Below, one piece after another: positions 16,634-24,382 of a stretch of DNA of 64,000 nt. The stretch comes from COE1 sp949066965 (lineage in GTDB: Bacteria > Bacillota > Clostridia > Lachnospirales > Lachnospiraceae). The notes under the pieces were generated by a model, which worked only from the letters and a program-made list of their open reading frames with translations, ran no database searches and was not told the DNA's origin. Location: positions 1-64,000 of the forward strand of contig CARTDA010000001.1 of assembly GCA_949066965.1 (NCBI GenBank), in the 5' to 3' direction. Made by a program: the position numbers and the translations under genes. Each line of letters starts with the position of its first letter. Within the stretch, counting starts at the first letter, position 1.

Positions 16634-16663
16634 ATGAGAGGGATGGAAAACCGTCCCTCTCAT
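16634..16663 (-). terminator. Hairpin after the DUF3795 gene, with T-run only on the minus strand
   Basis: ATGAGAGGGA (16634-16643) pairs perfectly with TCCCTCTCAT (16654-16663). On the plus strand no T-run follows; on the minus strand GTTTTTG does. It may still help end the DUF3795 transcript. Confidence 0.45.
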
Positions 16664-16675
16664 ATTGTCAAAAAA

Positions 16676-16723
16676 GGCTTGTAAGCCATAATTTGCAGCA
16701 AGTGCAATGTTCTGGGCTGTTAC
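16676..16723 (-). repeat. Left-end fragment of the GTAACAG insertion family
   Basis: Read on the minus strand from 16723, this 48-bp stretch begins GTAACAG and matches the left 48 bp of the element at 18376 at about 42 positions, including an unbroken run through 16676-16703. It is a solo end or a decayed copy. Confidence 0.6.
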
Positions 16724-16752
16724 CCTGCCCATTCCCTAAAAAAGAAAAGTGG

Positions 16753-16781
16753 TTGACTTTCACGATTACATTTGGTAGACT
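16753..16781 (+). promoter_or_regulatory. Promoter of tRNA-Leu
   Basis: TTGACT (16753-16758), 17-bp spacer, TAGACT (16776-16781), 48 bases before the tRNA 5' end. Confidence 0.65.
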
Positions 16782-16829
16782 GTAAGAGTACATTTGACAG
16801 GTATCTGGCAGACGTGTGAATATGTAAAT

Positions 16830-16909
16830 GCGGATATGGCGGAATTGGCAGACGCGCCAGATTTAGGTTCTGGTGGGCGACCGTGCAGGTTCAAGTCCTG
16901 TTATCCGCA
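16830..16909 (+). tRNA. tRNA-Leu (anticodon TAG)
   Basis: The acceptor arms GCGGATA (16830-16836) and TATCCGC (16902-16908) pair fully. The anticodon arm CCAGA-TTTAGGT-TCTGG gives anticodon TAG, and the T-arm GCAGG-TTCAAGT-CCTGT is canonical. A short class II variable arm is present. CCA is not encoded. A promoter lies upstream and a perfect terminator downstream. Confidence 0.95.
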
Positions 16910-16918
16910 GTTAATAAA

Positions 16919-16957
16919 GGCATTGAAACATTTATGTGTTTCAATGCCCTTATTTTT
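16919..16957 (+). terminator. Intrinsic terminator of tRNA-Leu
   Basis: GGCATTGAAACA (16919-16930) and TGTTTCAATGCC (16937-16948) form a perfect 12-bp stem followed by CTTATTTTT. Confidence 0.9.
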
Positions 16958-16964
16958 ATGTGCA

Positions 16965-17044
16965 ACCCCATGCAGAGGAAGTATGCCGCAGAAGCGGCGC
17001 ATGGGGCGCGCGGCGAGTAGGGAAAGTCTTCCCTGCTCGATTGT
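16965..17044 (+). repeat. Double-hairpin interspersed repeat, copy 2
   Basis: ACCCCATGC (16965-16973) faces GCATGGGGC (16999-17007) around GCCGC-AGAA-GCGGC. A second hairpin follows, CGAGTAGGGAA (17014-17024) with TTCCCTGCTCG (17029-17039). It starts directly after the U-run of the tRNA terminator. From 17045 to 17147 the tdk leader holds further possible stems and ends in a GAACTGTTAC copy (17138-17147). Confidence 0.75.
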
Positions 17045-17164
17045 ATACGGACATAGAAAGGGAATATGCAGCTAAAGCTGCCAGCCGGAGCGTGTTCCCG
17101 GGATTGACCAAGTGAGACCGGATACCTCCGATAGGCTGAACTGTTACGAGGAAGGAGGGTGTAT

Positions 17165-17737
17165 ATGGCGAAGCTATATTTTTATTATGGTGCAATGAAC
17201 AGTTCCAAGACTGCAAACGCACTTATGACACATTTTAATTATCAGGAGGTAGGACAGAGGGCGCTTTTGTGCAAGACTGAGACGGACACGCGCGATGGGG
17301 AGCGTGTAATACGCTCACGGATTGGCCTGGAAATGGAGTGTATATTTTTGCGTGAACTGGTGCAGATGCCCGAGGAGGAAATCAAGTCCTATGACTGCAT
17401 TATTGTGGATGAAGTGCAGTTTGCCACGAGAGAGCAGATTGACTTTCTCTCGGACATTGTTGATTTTATGGAGGTACCCGTCGTGTGCTATGGGCTGCGG
17501 ACAGATTTTCAGAATAATCTGTTTCCCGGAAGTGAGCGGCTGGTAGCAATTGCAGATATCATACAAGAGATTAAGACAGTGTGCTGGTGTGGCAGAAAGG
17601 CGACATGTAATGCGCGTTTTGACAGCAGGGGCATTGTGCGCGATGGGGAACAGGTCGTACTTGGCGCCAATGACAACTATGTGGCGCTCTGCCGCAGGCA
17701 TTTCAAGCTTGGGATGCTGCGCCCGGCAGGGGATTGA
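17165..17737 (+). CDS. tdk: Thymidine kinase
   Basis: 190 aa from ATG 17165, six bases after GGAGG; an in-frame GTG at 17159 is too close. It phosphorylates thymidine in nucleotide salvage. The P-loop YYGAMNSSKTANAL (7-20), the Walker B-like CIIVDEVQF, the lasso-region arginines and the zinc cysteines (CWCGRKATC near 141-149, and a later CRRH) are all present, as in type II thymidine kinases. Its long leader contains a double-hairpin repeat and an insertion-element end. It converges with the CYTH gene 17 bases away. Confidence 0.93.
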   Translation: MAKLYFYYGAMNSSKTANALMTHFNYQEVGQRALLCKTETDTRDGERVIRSRIGLEMECIFLRELVQMPEEEIKSYDCIIVDEVQFATREQIDFLSDIVDFMEVPVVCYGLRTDFQNNLFPGSERLVAIADIIQEIKTVCWCGRKATCNARFDSRGIVRDGEQVVLGANDNYVALCRRHFKLGMLRPAGD

Positions 17738-17754
17738 AGAAACGGCTAAGCAGT

Positions 17755-18255
17755 TTAATCCCATTTTTTCCTGCTCATGACCGAGTTGTGGTATTCAGGG
17801 TTGTAGGTGACATCCTTGTCAAACCATTCCGGCGGGATAAAAGCATCTGCCATCTCCTTGCTTGGAAACTCGACTTCAGCCATGACAAGCGGCGCGAAGG
17901 GTGGTGCAAACACGTCAAGCTCTACGGAAAGACCGGGTGTGGAAAATGGATGGAAGCTGTCATCAAACTGCGGATTTTCAAGCGGAATGATATACCGCTT
18001 TTTGGAAATGATGTTGCCGTCAGCCTTTGTGCGCAGATGCATGTAGGATTCCTTGTCAAGGGGAAGATTGTACTCCTCGCGTGCCATCAGACCGCTTCCT
18101 TTGTAGGTCAGGTAATAAGAGTCGTCCGACTTACGGACGCGTACTACGGGATCGGTGTTTAGATATGCCTGCTCGATGACTTTGCAGGGATAGTCTTCGA
18201 GATTTTCAGGCAGTTTTTTCAGGGTGTATTTTTTTTCAATTTCCATATGCTCCAT
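17755..18255 (-). CDS. CYTH domain protein (triphosphate tunnel metalloenzyme family)
   Basis: 166 aa; AAAGGA lies 8 bases before ATG 18255 on the minus strand. The signature EIEKKY near 5-10 starts the tunnel, followed by alternating charged strands (VVRVRKSDDSYYLTYKG, SKKRYIIPLE, SVELDVFA, MAEVEFPSKEMADAF) that supply basic and acidic tunnel residues. Family members hydrolyse inorganic triphosphate, thiamine triphosphate or make cAMP; the substrate cannot be assigned. It is a single gene between tdk and an insertion element. Confidence 0.85.
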   Translation of the reverse strand: MEHMEIEKKYTLKKLPENLEDYPCKVIEQAYLNTDPVVRVRKSDDSYYLTYKGSGLMAREEYNLPLDKESYMHLRTKADGNIISKKRYIIPLENPQFDDSFHPFSTPGLSVELDVFAPPFAPLVMAEVEFPSKEMADAFIPPEWFDKDVTYNPEYHNSVMSRKKWD

Positions 18256-18375
18256 TTGTCCAGTCCTTTCGCAGCAGCAGAATCTTCCTTGCTGTGCCCT
18301 TTCCTAAAATGTTTTGTCTTTATCATATCTTTTCTGGCACCAAAAAGCAAGATTTAAAATGACGGGGGAATGAAA

Positions 18376-18526
18376 GTAACAGTTCAGGACTTTGTACTTG
18401 CTGCAAATTATGGCTTACAAGCCACGTAAAACAGCGTAATGGCAGAGATGCATCAGGCCATGGAACGTGGCTTTGACACCAACGAAGTGGTTTTGCATGG
18501 CTTGATGCGGAAGGCAGAACTGTTAC
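18376..18526. mobile_element. IS66-like non-autonomous element (MITE) with 8-bp target duplication
   Basis: The 151-bp element begins GTAACAGTTC (18376-18385) and ends GAACTGTTAC (18517-18526), perfect inverted ends. It is flanked by identical GAATGAAA at 18368-18375 and 18527-18534. Ends starting GTAA and 8-bp duplications are hallmarks of the IS66 family. It carries no transposase. A short open stretch from ATG 18439 (MAEMHQAMERG) may be a relic of the parent. Related copies are at 16676, 19200, 24240 and 36928. Confidence 0.8.
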
Positions 18527-18544
18527 GAATGAAAACGATAAATG

Positions 18545-19120
18545 CTACTGGGCTGCGTGGGAAAGGCAGCCAGGGATAGCAATGCCGCTGATATATTTTC
18601 CGGTATTGGGAAGGATCACAGAGTAGGCTGCATCAATGGTAAACAGCAGGATAAACAAAAGACAGAGCACAGTGCGAAGACGGACTGTCATATGATGGTA
18701 GAGCTTGTTGAATACTGGCTGGAAAAGGCAGATGAGCAGAACGCCGCCGAGTCCGAAGCAGACAGCGCTCATAAGGCAGACATAGCCGTTCAGGTGCAGC
18801 AGGCGTCCGGTGTAATCCCACCAGCGGATGTTCCATTTCCATTCTAGCCATGCCCCTGCGATATATTCAAGAACCGTGCAGAGTATGGCAGAAAGGATAA
18901 AGACGCGGAACGGTTTTTTTCGCATCCTGTGAAGCAGCAAAAACAATATGATGCTCCCGATGCCGTAAATGGGCAGATAGGGACCTTGATTAACCCCCCG
19001 GTTTACAAAAGTGCGGGCTGTTGCCAGATATAACAGCACTTCCCAGAGCCATCCGGTAAAAGCGGTGGCAAAAAATAGTAATGCATAATAGTCAAAGGGG
19101 CGTACAGCCGCTTTTTTCAT
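18545..19120 (-). CDS. CmpB-like putative ABC transporter permease (PF06541-type)
   Basis: 191 aa from ATG 19120, with AAGGAAG about 6 bases upstream on the minus strand; ATGs further up (19150, 19165) are weaker. About five membrane helices with the motifs FFATAFTGWLWEVLLY, VNRGVNQGPYLPIYGIGSI and LEYIAGAWLEWKWNIRWWDY are typical of this family. Despite its name the family has no proven transport role and no ATPase gene is near. The gene's stop lies 10 bases from the target duplication of the MITE at 18376-18526. Confidence 0.8.
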   Translation of the reverse strand: MKKAAVRPFDYYALLFFATAFTGWLWEVLLYLATARTFVNRGVNQGPYLPIYGIGSIILFLLLHRMRKKPFRVFILSAILCTVLEYIAGAWLEWKWNIRWWDYTGRLLHLNGYVCLMSAVCFGLGGVLLICLFQPVFNKLYHHMTVRLRTVLCLLFILLFTIDAAYSVILPNTGKYISGIAIPGCLSHAAQ

Positions 19121-19199
19121 GGTATTCTTCCTTGTTGTTTCTGATTTCATTTCATTGCGTCTCATATTGTTTAGTCTTTCTCGGATATGTGGTTCCTAT

Positions 19200-19304
19200 T
19201 CAGGCAGGACTTGGCACATGCTGCTAATTATGGCTTTACATGCTACGTGAGAAAACGTATGGTTTTTTACCTGTTTCCGGAACGGAGTGCAGTAATACTG
19301 TTAC
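19200..19304. repeat. Diverged copy of the GTAACAG insertion family
   Basis: TTCAGG near the left and CTTG..CATGCTGCTAATTATGGCTT follow the left part of the 18376 element with scattered changes, and the right end is CTGTTAC (19298-19304). The left terminus and target duplication are decayed. The rest of the gap to 19459 holds a TATAAT at 19359-19364 that may serve the mutase gene. Confidence 0.5.
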
Positions 19305-19458
19305 GATTTGTTCGTATGTGTGGAGTTATTTCATGTTTCCTTTTTATGTAAATTATGATATAATGAGGAAATGATGGGCAGCAGTCACAATTCTTTGCCT
19401 GGTGACGACGTTGCCAGACGGTATATATTGATATTCTATGACATAGGAGGAGAGAAGG

Positions 19459-20961
19459 ATGACAGATATTAGGAAGCTTCAAAACGGAAGCGATATTCGC
19501 GGAATTGCCTGTGAGGGGGTTGCGGGAGAGAACGTGAACCTCACAGAGGAAGCGGGAAATCTGATAGGCGGCGGATTTGTCAGATGGCTTGCGGACAAGA
19601 AAGGAAAGAGAACGCAGGAGCTGCGAATCGGTATCGGTCATGATTCGCGCATTACCGCAGACAGTCTCTTTGCGGCGGCAGCAAAGGGAATTTTGGCAGC
19701 TGGCGCAAAGGTTTATGACTGCGGACTGGTGTCGACACCGTCCATGTTTATGACAACCGTGTTTGATGAATTTGCGTTTGACGGCGCGATTATGATTACG
19801 GCAAGCCATCTTCCCTTTAATAGGAATGGATATAAGTTTTTTGACAGGGATGGCGGACTGGAGCATGATGATATTACGAAGGTTCTTGAAACAGCGGCAG
19901 CGCTTGAAATAGCGGACACGGATTTGTCTGCAGTGGAGAAAGTTGATTCCATTTCTGTATATTGTACATTTTTGCAGGAAAAGATAAAAAAGAGCATCCG
20001 GGCGCTGGATTACGATAAGCCCCTTGCAGGTCTGCACATTGTGGTCGATACAGGAAACGGTGCAGGCGGATTCTTCGTGGAGAAGGTGCTGGCTCCCCTT
20101 GGCGCGGACACGTCAGGCAGCCAGTTCTTAGAGCCTAACGGACATTTTCCAAACCATATACCAAACCCGGAAAACAAAGAGGCCATGGAGGCGGTCAGGC
20201 AGGCAGTGCTTCGGAACAAGGCTGACCTTGGCATAATCTTTGACACGGATGTGGACAGGATGTCGGCAGTGCTTCCAAACGGGGACGAGGTGAACCGGGA
20301 TGCCATTATTGCGATGATGACGGCGATTATCGCGGAGGACTATCCAGGTGGGACGATTGTGACGGATTCTGTAACAAGTGACAGACTGACACGGTTTATA
20401 GAAGGCATCGGCATGAAGCATCACAGATATATGAGAGGTTACAAGAATGTCATCAATGAGTCCATGCGCCTCAATGATGAGGGCATTGTGTCGCCGCTTG
20501 CGATAGAAACCTCTGGCCACGGCGCCCTCAGCGAGAATTATTTCCTTGATGATGGCGCTTACATGGCGGTGAAGCTCCTGATAGCGCTCGCAAAGGCGGC
20601 AAAGGAGGACAAAGCGCTCTCATCCTTTATCGAGAACATGGAAAAAGGATTTGAGGAGAGAGAGTACCGTTTCAGGATACAGGGGGATGATTTTAAGGCA
20701 TACGGCACGGAAGCGCTGAATACGTTTGAGGAGAGGGCGAAGGCGAAAGGATTTGATATTGCACCGAATTCTTATGAAGGTGTGCGTATTTCGTTTGACA
20801 CGGAGGAAGTAAAGGGCTGGCTGCTGCTGCGCATGTCCCTTCACGACCCGCAGATGCCGCTCAATATAGAAGGCGACAGGGAAGGAGACTGCGATAAGCT
20901 GTTTGATATCGTGACAGGACTTCTCGATGGATTCGACAGGCTGGTTATACCTGAAAAATAA
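19459..20961 (+). CDS. Phosphomannomutase/phosphoglucomutase family enzyme
   Basis: 500 aa. It interconverts hexose 1- and 6-phosphates for cell-envelope sugar synthesis. The phosphoserine loop TASHLPFNRNGYKFF (serine near residue 116) and the metal loop FDTDVDRMS near 258-266 are present. A sugar-binding ETSGHGALSE near 349 and a C-terminal phosphate-binding GVRISFDTEEVKGWLLLRMS also fit the alpha-D-phosphohexomutase superfamily. AGGAGGAGAG precedes the ATG. ispF begins 37 bases downstream. Confidence 0.9.
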   Translation: MTDIRKLQNGSDIRGIACEGVAGENVNLTEEAGNLIGGGFVRWLADKKGKRTQELRIGIGHDSRITADSLFAAAAKGILAAGAKVYDCGLVSTPSMFMTTVFDEFAFDGAIMITASHLPFNRNGYKFFDRDGGLEHDDITKVLETAAALEIADTDLSAVEKVDSISVYCTFLQEKIKKSIRALDYDKPLAGLHIVVDTGNGAGGFFVEKVLAPLGADTSGSQFLEPNGHFPNHIPNPENKEAMEAVRQAVLRNKADLGIIFDTDVDRMSAVLPNGDEVNRDAIIAMMTAIIAEDYPGGTIVTDSVTSDRLTRFIEGIGMKHHRYMRGYKNVINESMRLNDEGIVSPLAIETSGHGALSENYFLDDGAYMAVKLLIALAKAAKEDKALSSFIENMEKGFEEREYRFRIQGDDFKAYGTEALNTFEERAKAKGFDIAPNSYEGVRISFDTEEVKGWLLLRMSLHDPQMPLNIEGDREGDCDKLFDIVTGLLDGFDRLVIPEK

Positions 20962-20998
20962 AACAGAATGTTTCGCGTTTGGCAGAATGGAGATTGAG

Positions 20999-21580
20999 AT
21001 GAGAATAGGAATGGGATATGATGTGCACCGTCTGGTCGAGGGGAGACCGCTTGTCATAGGCGGCGTGACGATACCATATGCGCTTGGTCTGCTGGGGCAC
21101 TCTGATGCAGATGTGCTGCTGCATGCCATAGCAGATGCACTTTTGGGAGCCGCGGCACTTGGCGATATCGGAAAACACTTTCCGGATACGGATCCTGCAT
21201 ATAAGGGGATTTCAAGCCTGATACTGCTTGAAAAAGTGGGAAAACTGCTGGAAGAAAATATGTTCTATATCGAAAATATTGACGCGACAATCATTGCACA
21301 GGCACCGAAAATGCGTCCGCATATTGACCAGATGCGCGAAAACATTGCAAAAGCGCTGGGAGTGGATATAGAACAGGTGAACATAAAGGCAACGACAGAG
21401 GAAGGTCTTGGATTTACCGGTGAAGGAGCAGGGATATCATCACAGGCAGTGTGTCTTCTTACCAGCCCGAGAGAGATGGCGACGATGGAGGCGACAGCAG
21501 CAGACAGGCAGCAGGAGGGAGAACGCCTCTGCGACAGCTGTCCGGGGTGTGCACATCTGCATTCCGGGGAAAAAGAGTAG
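20999..21580 (+). CDS. ispF: 2-C-methyl-D-erythritol 2,4-cyclodiphosphate synthase with a cysteine-rich tail
   Basis: 193 aa from ATG 20999 (GGAG upstream). It forms the cyclodiphosphate in the non-mevalonate isoprenoid pathway. The zinc ligands and active site are conserved: GYDVHRL (6-12), LLGHSDADVLLHAI, GDIGKHFPDTD, and ATTEEGLGFTGEGAGI. Family members end around residue 155-160; here about 35 extra residues follow, ending in CDSCPGCAHLHSGEKE, which could bind metal. ispD is not adjacent. The next gene starts 13 bases after the stop. Confidence 0.93.
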   Translation: MRIGMGYDVHRLVEGRPLVIGGVTIPYALGLLGHSDADVLLHAIADALLGAAALGDIGKHFPDTDPAYKGISSLILLEKVGKLLEENMFYIENIDATIIAQAPKMRPHIDQMRENIAKALGVDIEQVNIKATTEEGLGFTGEGAGISSQAVCLLTSPREMATMEATAADRQQEGERLCDSCPGCAHLHSGEKE

Positions 21581-21593
21581 AGGGACACTGCAT

Positions 21594-22781
21594 ATGGAAC
21601 AGGTAGCAGGGGAGCGGGAAACGGAGCAACAGGTCAGGGGCAGAATAGAAACGGAATTTGACCTCACTGTTCTGCGCGATGCGTCGGCCCGGATTACGAA
21701 AAAATTGTGGGGTGATATTTTTCCGGAAACGCCCACGCATTTACTGGATGATTATTACGGTCAGAGAGCGGATAAAAGCGCTGTCTTTGCGGTGACGGGC
21801 GATGAGGTACAGTCGGTGCTGCACCTTACACCCTGCACCGCGGCGCTTCGCAGAAATCCCTTGGCTTTACACACAAAACGAATGACAAGTATGGCAGATA
21901 TCGTGCGTGTGGAAACAAATTTTATCAGTATGGCGTTTACGAAGGAAGCGTATCGCAATAGTGGACGTATGAGACGGCTGATGTCGGGTGCACTGGAATA
22001 TCAGGAACAGATGGACATACCTGTGTGCTTTGCGGATACGGACGAGGGAGATTTTTTTGAACACTTTGGGTTTCATTATATTTATGACAGACCCCGGTAC
22101 GGGCTGAATGGGCGTGTGATATCGGAGGAGATGCTGGAAAAGGCTGCAAATGGCGGGGTGGTACCGCTGAATGGGCAGAATACTGTCTTGAAAGCAGCAG
22201 ACAGCAGCAGTCTTCTTGCGCTGGGGCATTTTGTCAATGCGAACCTGTGCAGACGCTATGGTTTTTTTGTCATCAGAACTGCGGCTTATTATGAGCGGTT
22301 CAGAAAAGAACTGCAGGGCACTGGGGGAGACCTGTTTCTGATAGCGGAAAATGAACAGATAAAAGGGTACTTTGCATATACGAAAAGCGGTGGCGGCAGT
22401 ATACGCGAAGCTGTTTTTGCAAGTCCGTCTGACAGGGAGCGCTATCTTCTGGAAAATGGGGATAAGAAGCCGGCTGTCATGGCAAGAATCATCAATCTGC
22501 CGGAGATGCTGCGACATATCTCGGGAAATGTCAAGACGACAATAGCCATCAGGCTTAGTGACCCTGTGCTTGCAAAAAATGACGGGGACTTCATATGGTA
22601 TCTCAACGAGGAAGGAAGCTATATGGAGCGTGTGGAGCAGACTGTTTCCACAAGACCGGAAGTAAGCGCGACGATAGGTGAATTCACGGCGTTTATTTTT
22701 GAATATATAACATTGAAACAAAATGCGAAGTTTGATAATATATACCTAGCAGGTCCAGTGTGGATGAACGAAAGATATTAA
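21594..22781 (+). CDS. GNAT acetyltransferase with SCP2-like C-terminus (Eis-like)
   Basis: 395 aa from ATG 21594. The N-terminal third has an acetyl-CoA-binding pattern (FTKEAYRNSGRMRRLMSGAL near 109-128), then a second GNAT-like fold in the middle. The C-terminus (NVKTTIAIRLSDPVLAKNDG ... YLNEEG) has the strand pattern of the sterol-carrier domain, as in Eis-type enhanced intracellular survival proteins. Such proteins acetylate amines including aminoglycosides. Its native substrate is unknown. It lies between ispF and deoD, probably in the same transcript. Confidence 0.75.
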   Translation: MEQVAGERETEQQVRGRIETEFDLTVLRDASARITKKLWGDIFPETPTHLLDDYYGQRADKSAVFAVTGDEVQSVLHLTPCTAALRRNPLALHTKRMTSMADIVRVETNFISMAFTKEAYRNSGRMRRLMSGALEYQEQMDIPVCFADTDEGDFFEHFGFHYIYDRPRYGLNGRVISEEMLEKAANGGVVPLNGQNTVLKAADSSSLLALGHFVNANLCRRYGFFVIRTAAYYERFRKELQGTGGDLFLIAENEQIKGYFAYTKSGGGSIREAVFASPSDRERYLLENGDKKPAVMARIINLPEMLRHISGNVKTTIAIRLSDPVLAKNDGDFIWYLNEEGSYMERVEQTVSTRPEVSATIGEFTAFIFEYITLKQNAKFDNIYLAGPVWMNERY

Positions 22782-22799
22782 AAATAGGAGGGATGCAGT

Positions 22800-23522
22800 A
22801 TGGCACTTGTTACGACACCACATATTAATGCAGATAAGGAGGCCTTTGGAAAGACGGTGCTGATGCCCGGTGACCCGCTCCGCTCGAAGTTTATCGCGGA
22901 GAATTTTCTTGAGAATGCCGTTCTTGTCAATAATATCAGGGGCATACAGGGATACACAGGAACGTATCAGGGGACAAAGGTAAGCGTCATGGCGAGTGGC
23001 ATGGGGATGCCGACAATCGGGATTTATTCCTATGAGCTTTTCAACTTTTTTGATGTGGAGAATATAATAAGGATAGGATCGACAGGCGCAATGCAGGAGA
23101 AGGTAAAAGTGCGCGACATTGTCTTTGGCATGGGCGCATGCACTAATTCCAACTATGCAAGCCAGTACAATCTGGGCGGCACATTTGCCCCGGTTGCAAG
23201 CTATCCGCTGCTCAAGGAGGCAATTGCACAGGCAGATAAGCTGGGGGCATCCTATCATGTGGGCAATATCCTTTCGTCAGATACCTTTTACAACGATGAC
23301 AAGTCTGCGAGCGAAGGATGGCAGAAAATGGGTGTTCTCTGTGTTGAGATGGAAGCGGCGGCGCTGTACATGAACGCTGCGCGGTGCGGCAAAAATGCGC
23401 TTGCCATTCTCACTGTTTCTGACAGCCTGGTGACAGGGGAGGAGACGACAGCCGAGGAGCGCCAGAATTCTTTTACGCAGATGATGGAAATTGCGCTGGG
23501 CACAGCAGTGCGCCTTGGATAA
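22800..23522 (+). CDS. deoD: Purine-nucleoside phosphorylase, DeoD type
   Basis: 240 aa. It splits purine nucleosides with phosphate to base plus (deoxy)ribose 1-phosphate. Motifs: VLMPGDPLRSKFIAENFL (21-38) for phosphate binding, SGMGMPTIGIYSYEL, IRIGSTGAMQ, VEMEAAALY, and the catalytic SDSLVTGEETT near 203. This is the hexameric bacterial type. AGGAGGGATG precedes the start, 18 bases after the GNAT/SCP2 gene. Confidence 0.95.
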   Translation: MALVTTPHINADKEAFGKTVLMPGDPLRSKFIAENFLENAVLVNNIRGIQGYTGTYQGTKVSVMASGMGMPTIGIYSYELFNFFDVENIIRIGSTGAMQEKVKVRDIVFGMGACTNSNYASQYNLGGTFAPVASYPLLKEAIAQADKLGASYHVGNILSSDTFYNDDKSASEGWQKMGVLCVEMEAAALYMNAARCGKNALAILTVSDSLVTGEETTAEERQNSFTQMMEIALGTAVRLG

Positions 23523-23560
23523 GATTGTTTGACAAATAAGAGTCTCAACGGAGGCACGAC

Positions 23561-24238
23561 ATGGGATTGATTAAGAATGTGAGAAATGAGATAAAAGTCA
23601 TAAGGGAGCGCGACCCGGCAATCCATTCCAATATGGAAGTGTTTTTGTACCCGAGCTTCAAGGTGATGCTTCATTACAGGGTGGCACACCGGCTGTACAA
23701 AAGCGGGCATTATTTCCTTGCCAGGTGGATTTCCCAGCGTGCTGTCAGAAAGACAGGCATAGAAATACATCCCGGTGCCGAAATCGGAGAGAATTTTTTT
23801 ATTGACCATGGAAACGGTGTCATTATTGGCGAGACGGCTGTGGTAGGCAGCAATGTCACGCTGTACCAGGGGGTGACCCTCGGGGGAACGGGAAAGGAAC
23901 ATGGAAAACGCCATCCGACAATCGGTGATAATGTCATGATCAGTGCAGGCGCCAAGATTATTGGCTCGTTCAAGGTCGGTGAGAATTCCAAGATTGGCGC
24001 GGGAAGTGTCGTGATAGAGGAGGTTCCGCCAAACTGTACCGTCGTAGGTGTGCCGGGCAGGGTTGTGAAGCGCGATAACCAGAGGCTTGTGCGTGAGGAT
24101 TTAAACCAGGTGGATCTTCCTGACCCGGTAAATGAGGATATCAGGAGTCTTAAGTATGCCAACAGTGAGATGACCAACCGCATACTGGAGCTGGAACAGC
24201 AGGTAAAGCAGCTGAAGAAGGAACTCGGACAAAAATAA
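23561..24238 (+). CDS. cysE: Serine O-acetyltransferase
   Basis: 225 aa. It acetylates serine as the first step to cysteine. The short N-terminal helical part (RDPAIHSNMEVFLYPSFKVMLHYR) is followed by left-handed beta-helix hexapeptides (IEIHPGAEIGENFFIDHGNG, GVTLGGTGKEHGKRHPTIGD, GAGSVV) with the DHGNG catalytic region. The C-terminal 40 residues form a coiled coil (NRILELEQQVKQLKKEL). In Firmicutes cysE normally precedes cysS, as here; the two are separated by an insertion relic rather than a visible T-box. Confidence 0.93.
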   Translation: MGLIKNVRNEIKVIRERDPAIHSNMEVFLYPSFKVMLHYRVAHRLYKSGHYFLARWISQRAVRKTGIEIHPGAEIGENFFIDHGNGVIIGETAVVGSNVTLYQGVTLGGTGKEHGKRHPTIGDNVMISAGAKIIGSFKVGENSKIGAGSVVIEEVPPNCTVVGVPGRVVKRDNQRLVREDLNQVDLPDPVNEDIRSLKYANSEMTNRILELEQQVKQLKKELGQK

Positions 24239-24239
24239 A

Positions 24240-24345
24240 ACAACAGTTCAACCTTCGGTTTCCTGTTACAAGCATTAAGTTATGCAAAATCACTTTGTGG
24301 TGGCTTAATGCCTTTCAACCACTACGCTGTTTTATGAACTGTTGC
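24240..24345. repeat. Diverged copy of the GTAACAG insertion family between cysE and cysS
   Basis: ACAACAGTTC (24240-24249) and GAACTGTTGC (24336-24345) are near-perfect inverted ends. Inside, GCATTAAGTTATGCAAAA and CACTTTGTGG match the minus strand of the 18376 element apart from transitions, and CTACGCTGTTTTA matches it too. The flanks AAAATAAA and GAAAGTAA share five of eight bases, so the insertion is old. Its hairpins (AACC-TTC-GGTT; GCATTAAG with CTTAATGC) will fold in the cysE-cysS transcript. Confidence 0.65.
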
Positions 24346-24382
24346 GAAAGTAATACATACATTTTGGAGGTTTTGAGAGAAG

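Noticed and set aside
16460..16732. Minus-strand frame MGRVTAQNIALAANYG over the DUF3795 gene
   Set aside because: Its first part is insertion-family repeat and the rest is antisense to a cysteine-rich gene with a clear ribosome site.
18439..18590. Open stretch starting MAEMHQAMERG
   Set aside because: It begins inside the MITE and runs into the flank without a ribosome site, so it is at most a relic of the parent element.
24239..24382. Cysteine T-box leader upstream of cysS
   Set aside because: No T-box sequence or specifier loop; the hairpins belong to the insertion relic.
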